Source: Nageia nagi
Taxonomy: Eukaryota; Pinophyta
Direction of reading: 5' to 3'
Assembly (NCBI GenBank): GCA_050084985.1
Contig: JBITNC010000001.1
Coordinates: 36,394,001 to 36,458,000 of the forward strand
DNA length: 64,000 nucleotides
Shown here piece after piece: positions 13,171-24,134 of the stretch (its first letter is position 1; every line of letters starts with the position of its first letter). Below the pieces are notes generated by a model. The model worked only from the letters and a program-made list of their open reading frames with translations. It made no database searches and was not told the origin of the DNA. A program made the position numbers and the translations under genes.

Positions 13171-13451
13171 AATATGATGTAAATTTTAAAAGTAACATCA
13201 TTATATTGATATAATAAAATCCTATCTAGATTACACCTCCAATGAAATGAACTTATGGATAGTAACTAAAGGCTAAATGCCATGGGAGCTAATGTACACA
13301 TAAAAGAGTTACATTTCATTGAAGGGCTATAGTACATCATAAATTAGATTCAAAAAGATACTTTATCATGTTTTTTAATATAAAATATTATAAATAAAGT
13401 TATTATTTTGTTGAATTATAACAAGGTGAATTTTGAACATATTTTAAATAT

Positions 13452-13482
<31 letters not shown>

Positions 13483-13503
13483 TATATTATCATTTTATTT
13501 TAG
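13171..13503 (+). other. Non-coding with TA microsatellite
   Basis: AT-rich spacer containing an imperfect (TA)n run at about 13446-13490. It probably contains the junction between A and the inserted material, but no sharp boundary is visible. Confidence 0.5.
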
Positions 13504-15439
13504 TATGGTAGGTAAAACAAAATCTAGAAAAGGAAATAAGGGTCAAAAGAAAGTAAAGGAATAAATTAATAATGACCTTGTGGAAGTAAAAATGATAGCA
13601 CCCTACAAAGATTCTTGAATTTAAAAAAGGAAAAAGGAAAGAAAAAAGCTACAAGAAGTAACCACTTTAGGAAAGGTAAATAAAATGATGATCATCAAAA
13701 CTAGTGTAAAATAAGATTTTCCTCTGTTCCATGGAAGAAATGTTCCTACCCTCACTCCTAAAATCATTAATTACCTTCAATATAGGAGTTATAAAATGTC
13801 ATTATCTGATGAGGAACCCAAAGAAATGATCAATGAGAAAGAATTCCACTAGTAAATGAGGATGAAAAGAATAGAAGGAATCATTTTATGTACTAACTAA
13901 TACCAAATCCTTTCTAAATATATTGTTCATTATCCCTTATGTGAAATAGAATCTCTTCTTTTGAAATACATAAAAAGTTTACTATCAAATAAGAGTGGAT
14001 AGTTTGTAAATATTTAAACTTTATTATTAGTTTCCATCAACAAACCCAATGGCTAGTTATCTTAGCCATATGATTCTAAATCAGCATAGTACAATCTATT
14101 AATAGATAAGTCAAAATCAAAGGATTCTAAAGATTAATATGAAGAGCTATATATAGGGGGATCAATAATATGGGATATTCCATTTGGAAAAATGGCTCAA
14201 AAATGATAAAATGATAAAAAAAGATGAGAAAGAATCCAATTTCCTTATCATCTAGAAATTGCAAAGGAATATGTAGTTTCCTAAGGAAGAGTTTGTTGCC
14301 AAAGCATCCATGACATAGCAAGAGGTCTTGATCTTCCTCTTGGTGAGATTAAATATGGACCCACATAAGCCAAAAATCATATCAATAGTGAATTATAAAT
14401 TGCAATCAAGATTACCCTCCAAGAAAGATACCAAGATAGGAAAATAAGTAAATATAGGAAAGTAAATGTTTCTCAATTTCAAGTTGGGTAATCACACAAC
14501 AATTAAAGTTGTCAAATAGATAGAGGGTAATAATGGATAGATCTTAATGAAGAAGAAAACCCATTACCTCTAATGAACATTGTGATAAAAAATTATAAAT
14601 TCCATGATGAATAATATTTTCTTGAATTCCATCTAAAAGAGTGAAGAGGCATGCAGCAAGATGATATCTCCTATGATTCACCATGATTTGTTTATCAATG
14701 CATCCAAAACCAAGAAATATTACCTATAAAACCAACATCTACCTAGAAAGGATATAACTAATAAATGATAAACAATGTATAAAAAAAATACTCAAATGAG
14801 TGGATGAAGGAAGAATTTGTATTAAATATCCACTAAAGAATTATGGATGATGAAAATTTGTACTCTCAAAAGCATATCTAGAAAGATACTAAGGGAATTA
14901 TTGAAAGATATTATGGAAAATAAATGCATGATATGATACTACCTTTATACATATAATGTGACATCTCAAAAAAAGGGGTTAATACTTTTAGATGACTTTA
15001 CTTATGACATTATCGTGATAAAAATTATTAAGAGCAATAATGCAAGCTATCGTAGAGAATGAATATCTATGGCAAAAGTTGAAAAATATCAAATAATAGA
15101 TAAAGTATCTTCAATAGGAGCATGAGGAATATGAAAAAATTTAGAATACCACTTATTTAGAGAGAAATGAGATAATGATTAAGTTCATTGAACAAAAAAA
15201 AATTAATTCATTAAATTCAAAGTGTGCAAGAATAGGCATTTGCACACCTTAGTGCCTCTCTACAAGAGATAGAAAAATGGAAGATGCAAGCACAAAGGTA
15301 TGACCAATTGTTATTTCAACATTGTATTCATGTAACACTAAATTCACTTGATGATAAGGGTGAAAATGTATCTCCAATGGAGATTCAAGTGGGAGAAACT
15401 CCCCATTTTCTAAAACTATTAATAGATTTGAATAAATGA
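13504..15439 (+). pseudogene. Unassigned long degraded reading frame
   Basis: From an ATG at 13504 the sequence can be read for about 600 codons in mostly one direction if the many TAG/TAA stops are passed. The N-terminus is basic (MVGKTKSRKGNKGQKKVKE). Clear coding-like stretches are LTPKIINYLQYRSYKMSLSD, then ARGLDLPLGEIKYGPT (about 14320), RKVNVSQFQVG and a C-terminal VTLNSLDDKGENVSPMEIQV (about 15330). I do not recognise a gag, pol or host domain. It lies upstream of the polypurine tract and LTR start of element F on the same strand, so it may be an F gene. A long run with stops almost all at plausible glutamine or tryptophan positions argues for real former coding. Confidence 0.4.
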
Positions 15440-16775
15440 TAATTGATAATGATTGCTACAAATAATTGTTTAGTTTTATATGCATTTTCAAAAATATGAA
15501 AATTAAAAAAATTCCTAAAATTCTAATGATTATTTTCTTATCTTTTGGGTTTAATGGATAATATTTAATGAATTCCTTAGTTATATATAAACTTTACAAA
15601 GATAGGTTAGCAAATAAAGTTTTGATGACATTGAAAGTGCATTTCTACATTAACAATCAATCATTTAAGCAAAATGAAGAGAATTTCTTTGGATTTAGAA
15701 AGATACTTGTGATTAAGAAAATATTATGTTGATGATCAAGTAAGTTTAGTTGGTCATTATAAACAAAAGTTCTAACTTGTTCATGACATCTGTGAAATAT
15801 ACTGATTTTTTGGTAAGAATTTTAGAAACAAGCTTGACTTTTTTCTTAGCTTGAGATGAATGTAATGATCAAATAAGGTTATATTCTTGATGATGACTAT
15901 GTTATTAATTAATAATGATTATTTAGTTGTTCATTTTCTTCTAAAAAATGACTCTTTGAAATACTATTATTGATGATACTTGTTTTGAATAAAAAAATAA
16001 GAGGATATGAATTGATGTGTTTTATTCAAGTATTATGTACCTAAGATCCTGACTTAGTTATAATCTAGTGTAAATCTCATATAAATAAGGGTGAGATAAC
16101 ATATATGTTTCAAAATATTAGGTGAGGTTCTATTGAGATGATGATAAACACCATGATATAGAAGTTGTTTCTTCTAAAGAACATTTGGGTTCCCAAGATA
16201 TGGGCATATGAGCTCGGACCACTAGGGAAACTAATTGATAGTTATGGGTAGATTAGTTATCTTACCTTAGGAAAAGAGGTAGTAACCAAGAAATCTACAC
16301 TACATTAGATGAGGGTATAAGTTGCAATCATTCCTTTATCATGGATTAATGATTGGTAATGATAGTTATTTTGGGGACGATGCACTTTATCCATAGTTTA
16401 GTGGAACATATGTTATGGGTGCATGACCTTATTTTGGATTAGCACTATCTTGGGTTATATGGGCCCCAATATGAAACCAAAACATAATACTATGATCAAA
16501 TAGGCTACTACAATTGACTACTTAGTAGATAGCAATGGTGGGATCACATTATTGCATCTAACCTAATCCATGAAGGGTTATGGTGATGAACTCTAGAAAT
16601 GAAGGGGTTGATCAATTTTGATAGTTGATTAGCTTAACCCACTTGAGGATCAACTAGCCATTGATCTTGACTCAAGTTGGTTCATCTTAATGTCCTTTGA
16701 AAATTTCAAATCAAGTGATCTCAAGAAATTGTTAGGAGAAGAAAGAAACATAGAGGATTGGGTTGGGTTACTCCT
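15440..16775 (+). other. Non-coding, presumed 3' part of element F
   Basis: No gene recognised. From 16100 on the base composition is richer in G and C than the surroundings, and the stretch runs into a polypurine tract, so I read it as the 3' untranslated end of a plus-strand element. Confidence 0.35.
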
Positions 16776-16978
16776 AAGGGGAGGAGTATGTAATGATCCA
16801 CCCAATGGTATTAGTCAAATTTGAACACCATCAAGGATGTAAATAAAACTATGTTTAAATTATTACCATGTGATGATCAATTTTAATTGGAAATATGTAT
16901 TATTTGTATTGATTTGATGTTGGCTTTGAGATTTTATGATGCAAGTAAATGATTACTATTTATAAATAAAATTGAGCA
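16776..16978 (+). repeat. Polypurine tract and LTR start of element F
   Basis: AAGGGGAGGAGTA (16776-16788) is followed by TGTAATGATCCACCC, a typical tract-to-LTR junction. The LTR is cut after about 190 bases by the end of element E. Its continuation may lie right of E, where an LTR-like TATA segment occurs (35500), but I have no second copy to prove it. Confidence 0.45.
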
Positions 16979-17882
16979 TGCAAATAAATAAGCAGGTAAA
17001 TATCTACAAACCCAATATATTTGTATTCGAGCTACGGATAGCAATTTATACAAAATAATGAAAGAGACAATCAACTGCAGAAATAGAACAAGTATTTCAA
17101 CAAAACGATAAACTCAAAATTATTTGTAAAACTCAAACTATACAATATATTAAGATACATGTATACATAATTAGGCATAAGATGACACCACCTATCAAGA
17201 TAGAAGTTATATACCCACTTCACGGAGCATGCTCAAAATGAAGCTGTTGATGAAGTCTTGGGATCCAACATTGTCCACACCTAAAATCATGAAGCTAAAA
17301 AGTCACATAAGAAGGCTATGGGTAGTGTTCATCGCATTGGATAGGAACGCCAGTGGTTTGTATTCATCCATAGAGGAGCATCGATGGCCTTTGATAGGCT
17401 ATGATCTATCTCCAATGAGTCTACACCTCTACTAAAATCTCAAGATGATTGTAGTATGATTATCAGATAGGTCTCTCAATTCTTCAAAATGCTTGCAAGA
17501 AGGGGATACATAAAATCTGACTTGATAGGTGGTGTCAAGAGACACCTTACAATATGATTGCCATTATCAAGACCATACACGGGATCATGTGTATCCTTGA
17601 TGATGGAATTACTATTATATCCCTTATTTATATAGATAATAGATAATACAACCCATGGGTTGGCATGCATCTACATAAACAAGGCTAATTCACAACATTC
17701 AAGATAACTACACCAATAAACAAGATAATTCATGCAATATTCAAGATAATCATTATAAAATTCACAATCAAGACAAACATTGATATTATCACATTAAGAC
17801 ATTCAAGACATATATTTAGACCAAGCATGTTTTCATTAATTTTATTGATTTAAAAACATAAATTCATTTTTATGTGTTAACA
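16979..17882 (-). repeat. 3' LTR of element E
   Basis: On the minus strand it starts TGTTAACACATAAAAATG right after the polypurine tract and ends TTATTTGCA. It is the same family as the LTR at 219-1015, with which it shares start, TATA region, leader and end. The short open stretches at 17229 (plus) and 17476 (minus) lie within this LTR and are not genes. Confidence 0.75.
17627..17636 (-). promoter_or_regulatory. TATA box in the E LTR
   Basis: On the minus strand the sequence reads CTATATAAATAAGGG, matching the TATA region of the H LTR. It is about 250 bases from the LTR start. Confidence 0.5.
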
Positions 17883-17895
17883 GATGCCCCACTTT
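17883..17895 (-). promoter_or_regulatory. Polypurine tract of element E
   Basis: On the minus strand, AAAGTGGGGCATC abuts the LTR start TGTTAACAC. The H tract is the same but for the last base. Confidence 0.75.
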
Positions 17896-18420
17896 GAATG
17901 TGAAATCGATAGAAAACATGAGGTGATCAGAGATTTTGCATTCAAAGTAAAAACAAAATATCATAACAATGAAAGATTATACAAGCATTGATAAACGTTA
18001 ATTATAAAATAAAATTGTGACAAACATTGCTAATACTAGAGATGTGTTGAGAAAACTTCCTTTGATATTACCTTGGGCATGCTTGCCCCTTGCATTTTTT
18101 TTTCTAATATATGAATACCATAGAAGGTGATAATCTGATATATCTAATAGTCTGATAACCTCACCGTAACACTGATGGCTCATGACAACAAACCTAACAA
18201 CACACATACACAAGATAATGACCTGATAGATGACCTAACCACACATAATGACCTGATGACAACTTGACAAGACCACATCATAAGACAAGACATGATAACC
18301 ATGACAACACACATGACCACACACAGGGGAGAGCTAAGTTCTACACAACTACAATGGAAGCTAAGACTTTGCACCAAGAGGTATGCTATAGTTGCATAAG
18401 AATCGAACTCTGTAAGATAT

Positions 18421-18733
18421 ATAGGAGCTAAAACTTCATGCCAAGAGGCAAGATAAACTAATAAATGGGAGCTAAAACTCTGTGCTAAGAGGCATGATGA
18501 ACTGATAAATGGGAGCTAAAACTTCACACCAAGAGGCATGATGAACTGATAAATGGGAGTTGAAACTCTGCACAAAGAGGCATGATGAACTGATAAATGG
18601 GAGCTAAAACTCTATGCCAAGAGGCATGATAAGCTGATAAATAGGGAGCTAAAACTCCACACCAAGAGGCATGATGAACTGATAAATGGGAGCTGAAAAT
18701 CCATACCAAGAGGCATGATAAGCTGATAATATA
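18421..18733. repeat. 44-base tandem repeat, seven units
   Basis: Units begin GGGAGCTAAAACTC or a close variant and include CCAAGAGGCATGATGAACTG. Starts fall at about 18424, 18468, 18512, 18556, 18600, 18645 and 18689, a period of 44 with one of 45. A weaker half-unit precedes it at 18358. The array lies between E's polypurine tract and the PMD promoter, in E's 3' non-coding region. The open minus-strand stretch at 18524-18709 is a by-product of the repeat. Confidence 0.9.
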
Positions 18734-19047
18734 GCCCTATAAACATGAAATTCAAAGCAATATTATCCTAGATATAACATTGATCAAGCACCTGTGATGT
18801 ACCTATGATACTTGGATGAGCTGATTGACTAGAAAAAGGAATGTAGGTGGTTCTTTCTGGTAGATTTAGAATGCAGGTGGTCTTCAACTAAGACTGTGGG
18901 TGGCCCTTTTCTTGAGGATTTATCAAAAACCATGAAGATCAGGCTACGATGAATCACCCTTGGATTCCAAGATGATACTTGGTTACCTACCCATGCACAT
19001 TGAATGCCCAAATCAAAACTATCTTGAAGTGTGTGCCCTAATATTTC

Positions 19048-19055
19048 TATAAAAG
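19048..19055 (+). promoter_or_regulatory. TATA box of the PMD gene
   Basis: TATAAAAG lies 153 bases before the PMD start codon at 19201, with a short untranslated leader between. It would be an independent plus-strand promoter inside the minus-strand element E. Confidence 0.5.
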
Positions 19056-19833
19056 GAACCCCACCCTTCCTCATTTGGTCACACTATCATTTTTAGAGTT
19101 GAGAATATCTTAGAGCTTAGGGGACTAAGTTGGAGAGTTCTAGTTGGTGATTTTATCATTATCACTAGGTGGTACTTCCTATGCTACTGTACTACACACT
19201 ATGGCCCTACCAATCACACATCGAGATGGACATAGAGCTACCTTAGTGGCCAATTCTCCTATCGATCATTAGGTATATTGCATTTCCTACCTTTTTCTTG
19301 CTATGTTTTTACTTACCTTCAGATTTTAGCTACCCTACATACTGATTTTCCAAGTTGCCCCTAGGTTTTACCTGTTGAATACCTTAGCCCATCATTTTTA
19401 CTTTTTTATTTTGTTTTTCAAAATTTTGGTCTTATGGTTATACCACACTCATCCATACAAACCTGTACTTTGATTTTTGTTGACCCCTATGTATAGAAAC
19501 AGGATTGTTGGTGGTCCTTTTTGCCCTGGTTTAGACCATGGGTGATCTTCTTTACCTATACTATTTTGTTATTTTTGCTTCATATCTAATACTAACTTGC
19601 TCTCTATCACTCTTTTCTTGTAGAATCATTTGTATCTTATGTGACCATCTAGCAAGAGTGTCGCTTTTACCACTACCCAATAGTGGCCATAAACTTATGA
19701 GGCCTGGAGTATTCTGGAGGACATTTCTTTTAGTTACCTAGCATTTATTGATTATGTGTTTCACAATCATGATATGCTAACAACCTTGATGGAAAGGTGG
19801 GATCTGAACTCCAACACCTTTCACCTTCTAACT

Positions 19834-20681
19834 TGTAGACACCTAAAAATGTCCCTTTTTAACTAGTAAACATTGAAATAATCATAACTCTTTATACAAG
19901 CCTCAATAGGTTTAAAAACCATATTATTGGATATCTCTCTTCAAGTACATGCAAAATGAGTGGTCACATGACCCCTTTTTGATAAAAATTGGCTATTTGG
20001 TGATCATGTTAATATTTTTATAAAAATTGAAAACCAATCATCGGTGACCCAAAACAAATGCTGGTGTTTTGGGATGATCATCAGCATCCGTCTAGCAATC
20101 GCTGGTGACTCTATAACAACTGAATATAAACCAAAATAGCGAGAGAAATTTGAAATGTTTCATTCTTCCAAGATGATGTGGATAGAGGGGGTCAATTATG
20201 ACCTACTGGGGCTTTTCACTTCCCCTTACCAGCCTTGGAACATCTCACCTAAAATCTATAAATACAAGCCAATACAAAGCAATAGAGGACTGAACCCCAC
20301 CCAATTTTTGAAGTAGGGTAATGCTGCCAAAATCTTGTGAGCTTATACCTTTTATTGTTTTATGCTAGTTTCAATTCAATACATGTCATATATAGATGCT
20401 TTGATGTTATTATCTTTTGTATGTGTGTAGGATTTATAGGTTGTCCATATCAAGGAGAGAAGTAAGCAAATCAAAAACAATGGAGATCTAATACTCTTAT
20501 TTTGGCAAATGGCATTTGTAAAAGTACCTTCCAAGGGAAAATTGTATTTTGAGCTAAAAATCAATATCTATTTACAATTACAACATTTCTACCTATTTTA
20601 CATAATTTGAGGTTCAGTGGAAATCTAAGAATAATTGTATTTTATGTTATTCTACATTCTAGCTCTATTTTCACTGGAACA
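19834..20681 (+). repeat. 5' LTR of element B
   Basis: Starts TGTAGACACCTAAAAATG and ends TCACTGGAACA. It is nearly colinear with 30306-31154. Differences are mostly transitions concentrated in the GC-rich part at 20030-20130. Confidence 0.9.
20257..20264 (+). promoter_or_regulatory. TATA box in the B 5' LTR
   Basis: TATAAATA, conserved in the 3' LTR at 30730-30737 within an identical neighbourhood. Confidence 0.6.
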
Positions 20682-20684
20682 TTC

Positions 20685-20704
20685 TGGCGCTAGAAGGAGG
20701 GCCC
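20685..20704 (+). promoter_or_regulatory. Primer binding site of B
   Basis: TGGCGCTAGAAGGAGGGCCC begins three bases after the LTR. Element C has the same site with one C-to-T change at the same spacing. The leading TGG fits pairing to a tRNA CCA end. I do not assign the tRNA. Confidence 0.65.
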
Positions 20705-20829
20705 TTCTGTTATTGATAGGGAGGTTTTTTGTTTATGTTAAAAATGATTTTACCTTTTTGTTATCTAGTTTATTTGAATTTTACCATATACTAACTTTAA
20801 ATTTTGCATTCTATGCTTTTTAGGAAATC

Positions 20830-21000
20830 TGTTGCAGAAATGCCAGTGATTGGAATCGGATGTTGGTGACTCAAAAGGAATGCTAGTGATTTACAAATGT
20901 CTATTATATAAATGCTAGCAATTGGAATCGAACACCAATGAATCAAAGGAAATGCCAACGATCTCTGTTTAAACATCGGTGACTCGTACTCCAGGTCATT
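20830..21000 (+). repeat. Short degenerate repeats in the B leader
   Basis: Several copies of a roughly 20-base theme (ATGCCAGTGATTGGAATCG and variants, alternating with GGTGACTC) occur here. The same theme appears in the GC-rich part of the B LTR (20040-20120) and, more decayed, in the C leader (53328-53450). Confidence 0.55.
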
Positions 21001-21219
21001 TTGTCTCCTTTTGTTATTTCTAAAAAAATAAAATAAAATATATAATATGTTGTTAAAATGGAAGGATACTTTTGAATGTGATTCCTTTGCCTAGAATGCA
21101 TATAAGAATGGGTAGAAAAGATTAAATGCATATTTTTTATTAATTTTATTTTATGTATAATGTTATGTATTTATTTTCATGTTTTGGGTGAAGGGTACGT
21201 ACACATTAATACTTTTTAT

Positions 21220-21910
21220 CTTGTCTACTTATGCTCTCCCTTTGCACTTCGTGTGATCTAAGGTGACCAGAATAGACCGGATAAGAAGGATTAATTAATT
21301 TTTCTTTTCTTTCACATTCCCACTATCATTAATTTGGTTAATTTATCCACACATAATGACCTCTTACCAAGTTTGCCCTTACCACTCCATTGGAGGTCAA
21401 AGGGATATGTGACTAGTAAGAGGAGGTAATTTACTACACATAATACTTCCACAATTGGAAGGAGTAAATGAATCACATTAAAAGGAATGAACTTAAAGGA
21501 AATAAATTAGGTTTTGGGTAGTGTAAATCATATTAAAAGGTTAATGAATTGGAGGGATTCGAATACACTAAGTACTTTCACTTAACAAAGTATGCTCTCA
21601 CTTTTGCACTTCAAGCGATCCTAAGTGATCAGAAATAAGTTAAGTGAAAGAGGTAAAATTTATTCACATCTTATTTGGAAATATACTTCACATTAACACT
21701 CTTAAATATGTCTACCCTTACCACTCCATTGGAGGTTGAAGGGATATGTGACTCTTGGAGGAATAATTGAACCTCACTTAATTAATTTATCTACACTTAA
21801 TGGCTTTTTACTAAGTCTACTCTTACCACTCCATTGGAGGTTGAAGAGATATGTGACTAGTAAGAAGAGGAAATTTATCACATATAAAACTTCCACAGCT
21901 GGAAGGAGTT
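21220..21910 (+). repeat. Modular repeats in the B leader
   Basis: Two modules recur. One reads CTTACCACTCCATTGGAGGT plus GATATGTGACT and occurs near 21380, 21718 and 21823. The other reads ATGCTCTC..TTTGCACTTC plus a GTGATC segment, near 21230 and 21592. Cognate, more decayed modules sit in the C leader near 53730 and 54000-54250. As part of the 5' untranslated RNA they may form structure, for example for packaging, but that is inference. Confidence 0.65.
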
Positions 21911-22128
21911 AATGAATATCATTAAGAGGTTGGATAATGAATTACATTATAATTAAAAAAGAGCAACAGGGTTTATTAAGGTCAAAGATCCACTTAAAAT
22001 AAACTTTTGATTGTATCACATTAAGATAAGATAAGTAAATGGACATGAATGTTTGGGAGGGTAGTATGCATAAATGTATGTTACTTGTTTAAATGCATTT
22101 CATAATGCCTTAAAGGAATTCTATCATT

Positions 22129-24134
22129 ATGAGGTTTGTCTTGGTTGCACTTCTAAATTATGTTCCTTTTTCTATCAAAGTAAAACCAAAAATACAAAGA
22201 CTATGGTCACATATTGCCAAGTCAACCTTAGATACTTATTCTACTTCTGAGGTCATGAAGAATGATTTTTATATCGACATTGAAAAGCTTTTAGCATACT
22301 TAGCAAAGATAGAACAATGTACTATACCTCTTCTTCAATCCTCAGAAAGCCTTGTTATATCCCATGAAGAGCTAGAGTATAGTTCTTCCATTCCTTCGCC
22401 CTCATCATGGGATGAGTTTGACACTGAAAATAATGAGCCCATCATAAAGATTGAAAACTCATAAACACATCTCATCAAATTAAAATCTTGTTGTGCATCC
22501 CCTTTTAAGATTATCAAACCCAATGAATCGAATTTCCTAAGGGATGAGTCAAGTATTAATTCTAAAGACCTTGATGCAACATCCTATGCTAAATCATATG
22601 ACCTCCTAGAGTTAGATACCTTGATGTCTTCACCCCAACCTTGGGATGAATATGATATTAAAGAAGAGGAGCTTAACATGAATCTTGAGGATCTTTCAGA
22701 GCATTCTTCAGAATTGCAATTTCATTCTCTTCCCTCTCTTGAGGCTACAAGACCTTCTATCGATTCCCATGAATCTTATGATATTCTTGAGTTGAAGGAT
22801 GGAACTTGTTCACTCTCATCACACATAGAAATTGGAGAGCCTCATATAAGAATTAAAAAATCCATAGATTGTATTATTGAATCTCAAGAATTTCAATCAC
22901 AAAGAAATGAAAAATATAAAAATAAAATTTCCAAAGCTAACACACATGAGCTTAGGAATGAACATCCATGTGGGGAAACAACACATCATGATAATGATAC
23001 GAAGTTTTATGAGGATGAATGTTGTTCAAACCCACTAAAAATACCTTCAAAATATCAAACTAGCTTGATGAAAAATTGGGAATGTGATAAAGAAGATAGC
23101 CTTACAACAAATAAATTACTTAGGAATATTTTCTGTGATGAAAAAGCTAAGAATATTTTGCAAAGGGAATCCCATAAACAACAACAAGCATGTTCTTATC
23201 ATGATCAACATGACAAAACCTTCAATGAGTTTTTCAAGGAAATGAGACAAGAAGAGATGAGGCAAAAGCATGATGTAAAAGCTTACGCAAACCAAAAAAG
23301 TCAAGCTTGGGTGTAATTATCATCACCTCTCAATTACCAAGTATGGAGATATCAAGACTCTTACTCTAATCAACAAAGAGAATTACCTCTCAAGAGTTTA
23401 GATTATCAACCTCAAAGTCCCTCTTCACAAGCTAGGATAACTGACCCCACCTATCAAAAAACACTTCATAGGGCTAGGTTTTGTATGGAAGATTTTGATA
23501 GAATGACCTTGTATTCAGTAAGAACCTTGCAAACAACTCCTCAATGTAAGATCTCGAACAAATTATTCTATGATCCTTACTCCTATGAGAAACCCTCATC
23601 GCAAGAAAAATGTAGAAAAGCTTTAGCTAAACAATTCAGGGTAGGAGAGATACCCTCTTTTGTGGAGTTGGAGGTAAAGAGAAAAAACATAGAGAGAGAT
23701 TATGAAGAAACTATAAACTTTAGTAAAATATATAAATATGTTAGAAATAAGTTAGAAGAGGAAGCCAAACATAAAGAAAAGAATATAGAACTCAAAGAAA
23801 AGAAAAGCAAGAGCTTGACAAACAACGACAAATTTTTGATAAGGTAAAACAAGAAGTTCGAGATAGTTGGTTACTTCATGAGAAGTCTCAATAAAATAAA
23901 GTACAACCATATACAACTCTTAGAAATCCAATGTAAGGGCATCATTTACCTTCTAATATTCCATTATTATCATCTTCATCATTGTTATCAAGATCTCCTT
24001 CTAATGATGAATCTTATAATTCAAACCTAAAATCAGAAAGAAATACCAATCATAGAAGATACCGAAAACATCCTCAGGGTAGTTGGACAGATAAAGAATT
24101 AGAAGATTTCATGAAGGATTTCATGAATAAATAA
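22129..24134 (+). pseudogene. Long N-terminal gag extension of element B
   Basis: One reading frame runs from the ATG at 22129 up to the gag core at 24135 with a few in-frame stops (22462, 23314 and others) and one frame slip near 23840. The product is hydrophilic and acidic, rich in Ser, Glu and Lys, with two copies of an SSP..WDE(F/Y)D motif (about 22395 and 22627) and a charged coiled-coil-like segment (KRKNIERDYEETINFSKIYK, about 23680). I recognise no domain. Element C has a partial counterpart (55090-56000), for example a basic RYRRNHDP segment resembling HRRYRKHP in B (24052). It may be an N-terminal part of gag or a separate first protein. Confidence 0.6.

Noticed and set aside
17229-17670. 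Two open stretches on opposite strands as genes
   Set aside because: Both lie inside the E LTR, which is recognised by its match to 219-1015, and have no domain.
18524-18709. Minus-strand open reading frame with repeated peptide
   Set aside because: It is produced by the 44-base tandem repeat, which is nearly divisible into codons over short runs; no independent support.
18421-18733. CRISPR-like array
   Set aside because: The repeats are head-to-tail 44-base units without distinct spacers, in a plant retroelement context with no cas-like genes.
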